Below, in pieces: positions 57,429 to 64,000 of a stretch of 64,000 bases of DNA. This stretch comes from Oleiharenicola sp. (lineage in GTDB: Bacteria > Verrucomicrobiota > Verrucomicrobiia > Opitutales > Opitutaceae), in contig JANYDW010000007.1 of NCBI GenBank assembly GCA_025363455.1, positions 81,861 through 145,860 on the forward strand, written 5' to 3'. Numbering within the stretch: the first letter of the stretch is position 1; each line of letters opens with the position of its first letter. Both the position numbers and the translations under genes were made by a program. The notes under the pieces are model-generated. The model was not told the origin of the DNA, searched no databases, and was given only the letters and a program-made list of their open reading frames with translations.

Positions 57429-58505
57429 CTAGTGGCCGCCGTCGAGGTCGCCCGGCTTCAGGAGCGGGGCGAAGAGGGCCTTGTTGGACCCCTTCATGTA
57501 GGCTTCCTTGGGCTCGACGGTGCCGTCTTTCACACGTGCCATGAGGCTGTTGTCCATCGTGATCATGCCTTCGGACGAGCCACTCTCAATGATGCCGCGG
57601 ATATTGGCGATCATGCCGGACCGGATGGTGTTGGGCAGGGCCTCATGCTGGAGCAGGATCTCGTGCACGGCGACCCGGCCCTTCGGCACTTTCTTGCAGA
57701 GGAGCTGGGCGACGACCCCGGCCAGGCAGCCGGCGAGCATGACGCGCACCTGGTTTTGCTCCTCGGCAGGGAAGGTGTTGATGATGCGGTCGACCGTCTT
57801 GGGGGCATTGTTGGTGTGCAGCGTGCCGAAGACCAGCATGCCCATCGAGGCGCAGGAGAGCGCGAGCTTGATCGTTTCCATCTCGCGCATTTCGCCGAGA
57901 AGCACGATGTCGGGGTCGTGGCGCATGGCACCCTTCAGCGCGGCGCCGAAGGTCTCGGTGTGGTCGCCGACTTCGCGGTGGACGATGGTGGACTTCTTGC
58001 AGGGATGGACGAACTCGATCGGGTCCTCGATCGTGATGATGTGCCGCGCGAGGTTGTCGTTGATGTAGTCGATCATCGCCGCGAGCGTGGTGGACTTGTC
58101 GGAGCCGGTGGGGCCCGTGACAACGACGAGGCCCTGGTCGAGGTGGCAGAGTTTCTTCAGCGCCTCGGGGAGGTTGAGCTGGCTGAACGAAAGGATTTTG
58201 GCGGGGATCTGGCGGAGGACGGCGGCCTGGCCCCAGTGGTTGTAGAGGAAGTTGGCGCGAAAGCGGGCGAGGCCGGCGACCTCATGGGCGAGGTCGAGAT
58301 CCTTGCGCTCGAGGAATTCCTTCCAGCGTTTCTCGGGGGTGATCTCCTTGAGCAGGGCCTCCATTTCCTGCGCCGTCAGCGGTTTTTCGCCGATGGGCTG
58401 GAGGGAACCGGAGATGCGGGACTTCGCGGGCAGGCCGACGGTGAGGTGCAGATCGGAGCCGCCCTTATCGAGCATGGTCCGGAGGAGTGAGTCGATGGCG
58501 GCCAT
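57429..58505 (-). CDS. pilT: Type IV pilus retraction ATPase PilT, altered Walker A
   Basis: The 358-residue secretion ATPase has the PilT N-terminal domain (DLHLTVGLPAKSR) and the ATPase core: Walker A at 131-139, ITIEDPIEFVHPCKKS with the Asp box, DIVLLGEMREMETI (Walker B) and GTLHTNNAPKTVDRI. Walker A reads GPTGSDKST: Asp136 replaces the invariant Gly (codon GAC instead of GGC at 58098-58100). That should impair ATP binding, unless it is a sequence error. A second PilT-like gene lies just upstream on the same strand. Confidence 0.9.
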   Translation of the reverse strand: MAAIDSLLRTMLDKGGSDLHLTVGLPAKSRISGSLQPIGEKPLTAQEMEALLKEITPEKRWKEFLERKDLDLAHEVAGLARFRANFLYNHWGQAAVLRQIPAKILSFSQLNLPEALKKLCHLDQGLVVVTGPTGSDKSTTLAAMIDYINDNLARHIITIEDPIEFVHPCKKSTIVHREVGDHTETFGAALKGAMRHDPDIVLLGEMREMETIKLALSCASMGMLVFGTLHTNNAPKTVDRIINTFPAEEQNQVRVMLAGCLAGVVAQLLCKKVPKGRVAVHEILLQHEALPNTIRSGMIANIRGIIESGSSEGMITMDNSLMARVKDGTVEPKEAYMKGSNKALFAPLLKPGDLDGGH

Positions 58506-58562
58506 GGGTCAGGAAAGGAAGGAGGCGGGAGACGGGAGGCGGGAGGCAGGAACAACCGAGGC

Positions 58563-58668
58563 GACACACCCCGGCGCTGCGCGCCACCCCTCTTGAGAGA
58601 GGGGAACCAAACCCGCGCGAACGGAGATCCCCCCTTGAGCGGGGTGCCGGACAGGGCGGGGTGGGTGG
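58563..58668. repeat. ACACCCC / GGGGTG palindromic element (between pilT genes)
   Basis: ACACACCCCGGCGCTGCGCG...GGGCGGGGTGGGTGG with inner CCCCTCTTGAGAGAGGGG, itself a palindrome. Same family as 15493-15596. It is flanked by GGAGGCGGGAGACGGGAGGC purine repeats (about 58520-58547). Confidence 0.85.
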
Positions 58669-58690
58669 ATAAAATGCTTCGCGATCATGC

Positions 58691-60139
58691 TTATTTCTTC
58701 GCGGTGGCGACCGGTGGCGGGGCGGGCGGCGGATCCACCTTCTGTCGGACATTCTTGGTCGAGACGTTGATGAGAGCCGTCTCCTTGGTGATCTTCTTCT
58801 GCTGATACATTTCGAGGACGACGTTCTCCATGACGCACATGCCCTCCTTGACCCCGGTTTCCATGACGTTGCGCAGGCCGGAGGTCTTGCCCTCGCGGAT
58901 CAGGGCCTGGATGGCGGTGTTGGAGATCATTATCTCACAGGCGACGACCAGGCCGCCGCCGATGGCGGGCAACAGGCGCTGGCAGACGACGCCACGGAGA
59001 CTTTCGGCCACGCTGGCGCGGATCTGCGTCTGTTGGGCGGGCGGGAAGACATCGAGCAGGCGATTCAAGGTCGTCGAGGCGTCGCTGGTGTGCATCGTTC
59101 CGATGACGAGGTGGCCCGTCTCAGAGGCGCTGATTGCCATTTCGATGGTCTCAAGGTCGCGGAGTTCACCGATGATGATGACGTCGGGGTCCTCGCGGAG
59201 GGCGCCTTTGAGTGCGGTGAAAAAGGACTTGGTGTGCGGGCCGACCTCGCGCTGCGTGACGTTACAGCCTCGGGGTGGCTGGACGACCTCGATCGGATCC
59301 TCGACCGTGATGATGTGGTCGGAGCGCTGCTCGTTGAGCTCGGAGACCAGGGCGGCGAGCGTGGTGGTCTTGCCCGCGCCGACCGGCCCGGTGATCAGGA
59401 TGAGGCCGTTGTGGTAGGAGAGGAGCTTCCGGATGGCCTCGAGGTTGCGCAGGCCGAGCTCGTCGAGCTTGGGCATGGTGGACGGCACCATGCGGTAGGA
59501 ACCCGAGGCGCCCCATTTGTGGAACATGAGGTTAACGCGGTAGCGGTTCTCGGCGTCGAGGGCGAGGGCCAGATCATAGTCGCGCCGCTCGAGGTAGATT
59601 TTCTTCTGGTGGTCGGCGAGAAGGACGGTGTTGACCCGCAGGGCTTCCTGGTCGGTGAGGATGTGCTCCGTGATGGGCGTGAGCACTCGGTGCTTCCGCA
59701 TGAAGGGCTTGGAGCCGGCGGAAAGGTGGAGATCGCTCGCGCCGTACTTGCCCGCATCGATGAGCAGCTGGCGGACGGCTTGGGCGAGATCCTTGTCATC
59801 GAGCGAGGCAATCTGGTTGAAGGGAAACTGCGGCGCGCCGGCCGATGCCGTCGAGGCAGGTCTGGCTTGGACCGCGGCCGGCGCAGGTTGAACGGCGGGG
59901 GCTTTGTCGAGGAGCGGATTGTTGTCGGGTCCGCCGGAGGCGGCGCGGGCCATGGCGTCGCCGGCGATCGCCTCGAGCTTTTCCACGTCCGTGACGAGGC
60001 CGTCGTCGATGAGCTTCTGGGCGAAATCCATCAAAGCCACGTCCTGGCCGAGCATGCGGACGATGGTCAGCGCCTGGTCGCGGCTGAACAGTTTCTGGTC
60101 AAGGCCAAGCCGGATCAGCCAGAGGATTTCGTTGTTCAT
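58691..60139 (-). CDS. PilT/PilU-like type IV pilus ATPase with N-terminal extension
   Basis: The 482-residue ATPase has an N-terminal helical region (1-70; NNEILWLIRLGLDQKLFSRD), a Pro/Ala linker (70-105), then the PilT module: DLHLSAGSKPFMRK, canonical Walker A GPVGAGKTTTLAA, ITVEDPIEVVQP, DVIIIGELRDLETI and GTMHTSDASTTLNRL. The C-terminal tail is Pro/Ala-rich. It keeps all nucleotide-binding motifs, unlike the neighbouring pilT. The N-terminal region resembles those of GspE-type secretion ATPases. It likely works with PilT in pilus retraction. Confidence 0.9.
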   Translation of the reverse strand: MNNEILWLIRLGLDQKLFSRDQALTIVRMLGQDVALMDFAQKLIDDGLVTDVEKLEAIAGDAMARAASGGPDNNPLLDKAPAVQPAPAAVQARPASTASAGAPQFPFNQIASLDDKDLAQAVRQLLIDAGKYGASDLHLSAGSKPFMRKHRVLTPITEHILTDQEALRVNTVLLADHQKKIYLERRDYDLALALDAENRYRVNLMFHKWGASGSYRMVPSTMPKLDELGLRNLEAIRKLLSYHNGLILITGPVGAGKTTTLAALVSELNEQRSDHIITVEDPIEVVQPPRGCNVTQREVGPHTKSFFTALKGALREDPDVIIIGELRDLETIEMAISASETGHLVIGTMHTSDASTTLNRLLDVFPPAQQTQIRASVAESLRGVVCQRLLPAIGGGLVVACEIMISNTAIQALIREGKTSGLRNVMETGVKEGMCVMENVVLEMYQQKKITKETALINVSTKNVRQKVDPPPAPPPVATAKK

Positions 60140-60258
60140 GCCGGGGAGATGGGCGGTATGCTCTGCAGGCCGCGCCGGTTGGCAAGTTTGGACTGCAAGT
60201 GGAGTTTATTCCCTTTGGGTCTAGTACACCTGAGCCTGCTCCGGCCTGGCTTAAATCT

Positions 60259-60317
60259 GTGGGAGCGTGCTTGCACGCGATGTTTGGTAAACGAATCGCG
60301 ACCAAGGTCGCTCCCAC
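60259..60317. repeat. GTGGGAGCG REP-like palindrome
   Basis: GTGGGAGCGTGCTTGCACGC is matched by GCGACCAAGGTCGCTCCCAC. It lies in the gap between the aquaporin end and the PilT-like gene start. Similar ends (GGAGC/GCTCC) to 43882-43962. Confidence 0.8.
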
Positions 60318-60367
60318 CACCGAACCGAGTGACTTGGTGGAATGCCCGGAGCTTGCTCCAAAGATCT

Positions 60368-61102
<735 letters not shown>

Positions 61103-61109
61103 TCAGAAG

Positions 61110-61179
61110 GTGGGAGGGGCTTTACGCCCCGACGGGATGGCAGCTGCGCGTGCAGGCAGGGCATAAAGCTCCCCCTCAT
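61110..61179. repeat. GGGAGGGGCTT palindromic repeat, intergenic copy
   Basis: GTGGGAGGGGCTTTACGCCC ... GGGCATAAAGCTCCCCCTC, the same family as the two copies inside the AsmA-like gene; here between divergent aquaporin and nuclease genes. Confidence 0.85.
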
Positions 61180-61246
61180 TCCAGCAGTGCGCCAAACCCG
61201 GGCTTGCCAGGGGGTGACGGCGGCGATTCCATGACCGTTTACTCAA

Positions 61247-62605
61247 ATGAAACTCATCGACCTCAACCGCCAGGGTGGCATCGGCGCCAACTCGCTTTAT
61301 CTCCTCATCGGCGACCTCAACATCCTGGTTGATTGCGGCCTGAACCCGAAGACCCCGGGCCTGGGCGCGCTGCCGGACCTCTCGCTGCTGCGCAACGTCG
61401 AGCTCGACCTCATCATCGTCACGCACTGCCACCTCGACCACATCGGCGGGCTGCCGGTCGTCATGCGCCAGCATCCCAAGACGCCGGTGCTGCTCACGCA
61501 GTCGAGCCGCATGCTCATTGAGAAAATGCTGCACAATTCGGCCAACGTGATGACGAAGCAGAAGCAGGAGGACAACATCCCGGGCTACCCGCTCTTCACG
61601 CACAAGGAGATCGAGGGCCTGTCCAAGCGCTTCGTCGGCCTGCCCTTCAAAAAGGTCAAAAAGATCAAGGGCAAGCGCGGCGAGATCGAGCTGATGTTCC
61701 ATCCCTCGGGCCATGTGGCCGGCGCCACCGCGGTCGAGATCCACCACGGCACGCGCAAGATCTTCCTCACGGGCGACGTACTGTTCGAGCACCTGCGGAC
61801 GCTGAAGGGTGCGCACTTTCCCATCGGGCATTTCGACACGCTTATCATCGAGACGACCCGCGGCATGACCGAGCGCGCCTACGGCAAGGAGCGCGTGCAC
61901 GAGATCGCCCGGCTCATGGACTCGATCAACGACACGATTGCGAAGGGTGGCTCGTTCCTGCTGCCGGTGTTTGCGCTCGGCCGCATGCAGGAACTGCTCG
62001 CGGTGTTCCATGATGCGCGGCGTTTCGGCCGGCTGATCGACTGCCCGATCTTTGCCGGCGGCCTCGGCATCGGGCTCTCCGAGCTCTTCGACGAGGTCTC
62101 GCGCAAGACCAAGGATGTTCAGTTCGACATGCGGATCCTGAAGGACCTGCGGATCGGCAAGCTGCCGAAAAAGATCACCCCCGGGCAGGAACCGCAGCAT
62201 CGCGGCCTGTACATCGTCAGCTCCGGCATGCTCGTCGAGAAGACCCCCAGCTACGCGCTCGCCTCCGGTCTGCTGGGCCACGCGCGCAACACGATCGGCT
62301 TTGTTGGCTATTGCGATCCCGACACCCCCGGCGGCCAATTGCTGGCGGCGAAGCCCGGCACGACCTTCCAGTTCTCAGCCTTGGACGTGAGGGCCAAGAT
62401 CAAGGCCCGCGTCGAGCGCTTCGAGCTCAGCGGCCACGCGGAGCGCGGCGAACTGCTGGAGTTCGCGGTGCAGACCAAGGCCCGCAGCATCGTGCTCACC
62501 CACGGCGATCCTGATGCGCGTGACTGGTTCAAGTCCCAGCTCGCCGAGCAACTCCCGAAGGCCAAGGTCGTCGATCCGATCCCCCTGCGACTGTACGAGG
62601 TGTAA
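61247..62605 (+). CDS. Metallo-beta-lactamase/beta-CASP RNA-processing nuclease
   Basis: The 452-residue protein has the MBL motifs THCHLDHIGG (about 60-69), GHVAGAT and FLTGDV with the metal Asp. The beta-CASP insert has IETTRGMTERA and GGSFLLPVFALGRMQELL. The C-terminal motifs are SSGMLVE, LSGHAERGEL and LTHGDPDA. This is the CPSF-73/RNase J-like superfamily acting on RNA (bacterial 'RNA exonuclease' group). All zinc ligands appear intact. No neighbours on the same strand. Confidence 0.9.
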   Translation: MKLIDLNRQGGIGANSLYLLIGDLNILVDCGLNPKTPGLGALPDLSLLRNVELDLIIVTHCHLDHIGGLPVVMRQHPKTPVLLTQSSRMLIEKMLHNSANVMTKQKQEDNIPGYPLFTHKEIEGLSKRFVGLPFKKVKKIKGKRGEIELMFHPSGHVAGATAVEIHHGTRKIFLTGDVLFEHLRTLKGAHFPIGHFDTLIIETTRGMTERAYGKERVHEIARLMDSINDTIAKGGSFLLPVFALGRMQELLAVFHDARRFGRLIDCPIFAGGLGIGLSELFDEVSRKTKDVQFDMRILKDLRIGKLPKKITPGQEPQHRGLYIVSSGMLVEKTPSYALASGLLGHARNTIGFVGYCDPDTPGGQLLAAKPGTTFQFSALDVRAKIKARVERFELSGHAERGELLEFAVQTKARSIVLTHGDPDARDWFKSQLAEQLPKAKVVDPIPLRLYEV

Positions 62606-62754
62606 GGCGGGATCAAGCAAGGGGTGGGCGTCGGCTTCTCCATTCGACTAGCACTACTCCGTCAGGTTTCAACACACCCCGGCGCATTTGCGCCACCCCT
62701 CTCCAGCCGGACTCATGCAATTGAATCACGTGGAACGCGGCCTTTGGACGCGAT

Positions 62755-62813
62755 GGTAGGGCGCGGATTCCACTCGGCGCCGCTTCGGCGGTGAAGGGAC
62801 TCACCGCCCTACC
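62755..62813. repeat. GTAGGGCG-type palindromic repeat
   Basis: GGTAGGGCGCGGATTCCACT ... GGACTCACCGCCCTACC. Same family as 21761-21814 and the copy inside ade. Confidence 0.85.
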
Positions 62814-62930
62814 TAAAGAACCCGTCCGGAGGCCGGGTTCCACCATTTAGTCCGGACACCCGCGAATGATAACACGCCTTAACTGAATGCTTCCGGCTGG
62901 AGAGGGGCCCCCAGTCCGGCGGGGCTTAGA

Positions 62931-62987
62931 AGCGTCCGGCCAGCGTCCAGCTTGCGTTCGGCCAGCGTTCGGCCGGCGTCCGGCCGG
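62931..62987 (+). repeat. Short tandem repeat, about 11-bp unit
   Basis: Five degenerate units: AGCGTCCGGCC, AGCGTCCAGCTT, GCGTTCGGCC, AGCGTTCGGCC, GGCGTCCGGCC. It is non-coding and may vary in copy number between strains. Confidence 0.75.
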
Positions 62988-63253
62988 GCAGGATGAACCA
63001 ATTCGGAGCATTTTTCGCTCTCAAGGCACCCCGCACATATATTAGAGCGCCGGCCTCTGCGGGCGTATTTGCCACCGGAATGTGGCATCCCCTTTATTGT
63101 GAACCTGTTCTTGCCTGCGGGGACATTAAGGCCTTTGCTGGCCGTATTGGTTAACCTTTCCCATCGTGTACCCCTCTCCACGAAATGAACTGCGCCCAGC
63201 CAGTGCGACAGTCCAGGGAGGATTTTTTTAGTCGGGTTCAGTAGCAATCGGTT

Positions 63254-64000
63254 ATGTCCGAATATAGCGGATTTAAAATCAAACGACCCCACTCGCTGGC
63301 TCCGCTGACCAGTGTGTATGAGGCTGTGGCCGTCGATGGCCGGCCCGGACGCTTTGCCCTGAAGATTTTCCATCCACCGGCTTCCACCCATGCGCGGCGG
63401 ATTTACGCGATCGAGGGTTGGCTGCTCGCGGCCGAGCGCCAGAAAGATGCCGCCAAGAAGGACGGGTCGGTGCTCGAAGTGCTGGCCTGCGGCCGTTGCG
63501 AGGAAGGCGCTTTTGCCGTCATGCCCTGGCAGGAGCGCTATCTTGAGCCGTGGATCAAGACTCTCCAGCAGAAGGGTGACACGCTGCGTGCGCTGGCCAC
63601 GTGCCTGCTGAACACTATCGAGGCGTGGGAAAAGGAAACCGGCGGGCCGCACGGCAACCTGAAGCCGGCGAATATTTTCCTGGATCACTCCGGGCCCCTG
63701 ACCGGAATGACGGCCCGGCTGTCCGATCCCGCATTCATGCCGGGAACGACGACCGCCGCCCTGCGGCTGGCAGATCTCAACGCTGTCGGCACGATGCTGG
63801 CGACGATCGTCCGCCGCCGGTTGCCCGGCGCGTGGCCGATCGAGGAAGCGCCGGAATGGAAGGCGCTCGGCAACGCTGGCAAGGGTTGGCTGGACTTCTG
63901 CAATTACCTGCTGAACCCGCAGCCGGGCGAAGGCGAAGTTACGTTGGAGAAAGCGCGTCTCCGCCTGAAGAAAGTCCCGAAGGACGCCAACCCGGTCAAG
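63254..64000 (+). CDS. Protein-kinase-like protein (probable pseudokinase), C-terminus outside window
   Basis: The first 249 codons are present and open at the window end. A eukaryotic-like Ser/Thr kinase fold is visible: FALKIFHPPA keeps the ATP-binding Lys (about residue 37), and HGNLKPANIFL matches the catalytic loop HRDLKPxN. The catalytic Asp is Asn and Arg is Gly. The DFG is SDP in RLSDPAF. Loss of the catalytic Asp suggests a pseudokinase, perhaps a regulator or scaffold. The ATG at 63254 is chosen as the first start before the fold. What follows is unknown. Confidence 0.75.
   Translation, partial: MSEYSGFKIKRPHSLAPLTSVYEAVAVDGRPGRFALKIFHPPASTHARRIYAIEGWLLAAERQKDAAKKDGSVLEVLACGRCEEGAFAVMPWQERYLEPWIKTLQQKGDTLRALATCLLNTIEAWEKETGGPHGNLKPANIFLDHSGPLTGMTARLSDPAFMPGTTTAALRLADLNAVGTMLATIVRRRLPGAWPIEEAPEWKALGNAGKGWLDFCNYLLNPQPGEGEVTLEKARLRLKKVPKDANPVK

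Larger units (their letters stand above)
62606..63253. other. 648-bp repeat-rich intergenic region
   Basis: No gene is supported. It holds a truncated ACACCCC element (62672-62706), a complete GTAGGGCGCGG/CCGCCCTAC palindrome (62755-62813), a short AACCCG/CGGGTT hairpin (about 62820-62842) and an 11-bp minisatellite (62931-62987). The last 250 bp are lower in GC and should contain the promoter of the pseudokinase gene; no clear -35/-10 was fixed. Confidence 0.6.

Noticed and set aside
62613..62846. 77-codon minus-strand frame after the beta-CASP gene
   Set aside because: It is made almost wholly of palindromic repeat sequence.
62931..62987. CRISPR array
   Set aside because: Units are 10-12 bp, directly adjacent and degenerate, without spacers or cas genes.

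Overview
The window is high-GC chromosomal DNA from a Gram-negative (diderm) bacterium. Protein sequences and gene neighbourhoods fit Verrucomicrobiota, most likely an Opitutaceae-like lineage. That placement is inference from recognisable families (long tandem ThyX, paired PilT, MCE/PqiA envelope genes, LpxA, a TonB receptor), because there is no 16S gene here. Most starts lack a clear Shine-Dalgarno sequence.

Layout. Position 1-68 is the start of a minus-strand NDH-2-like oxidoreductase. 530-3539 is a minor-pilin operon (unknown coiled-coil membrane protein, PilV-, PilW- and PilX-like proteins). 3639-3726 is tRNA-Ser(GGA). 3880-18661 is a respiratory complex I operon, nuoB to nuoN, without nuoA and with an extra small membrane gene between nuoE and nuoF. 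18702-25920 is mixed: Sel1 lipoprotein, tandem ThyX, EEP-fold hydrolase, ComEC, RarA, secreted protein. 25976-29131 is ribB(A)-ribH-nusB-ftsY. 29374-32283 has a terminator, a membrane S24/S26-like peptidase and a TonB receptor with Fur-like operators, divergent from aroB. 32404-39596 is a dense housekeeping block (aroB, unknown, lpxA, pdxA, erpA-like, infC, amidase, S1/P1 nuclease, crcB). 39689-47644 holds clpP, a Deg protease, adenine deaminase, a methyltransferase and a sugar-acid dehydratase/FAA-fold pair that looks like part of a Weimberg-type route. 47809-57184 holds an exported protein, a giant AsmA/DUF748 protein, a YCII protein, a frameshifted hybrid histidine kinase, a pqiAAB-like MCE transporter and a ParE-type toxin-antitoxin pair. 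57429-64000 holds two PilT ATPases, an aquaporin, a beta-CASP nuclease and the start of a pseudokinase.

The strongest non-gene signal is a heavy load of short palindromic repeats from at least eight sequence families. They fill eight gaps of the nuo operon, supply stop codons to neighbouring genes, and occur in frame inside the AsmA-like protein (two copies), adenine deaminase and FtsY. One is a perfect 48-bp palindrome between nuoH and nuoI. Two 65-bp direct copies bracket nuoHIJK.

Several genes look damaged or altered: a +1 frameshift in the histidine kinase, a homopolymer frameshift at the start of the PqiB-like gene, a signal peptide out of frame with the EEP hydrolase, a PilT with an altered Walker A motif, and a RibBA whose GTP cyclohydrolase half has lost its zinc cysteines. 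Some of the indels could be assembly errors.
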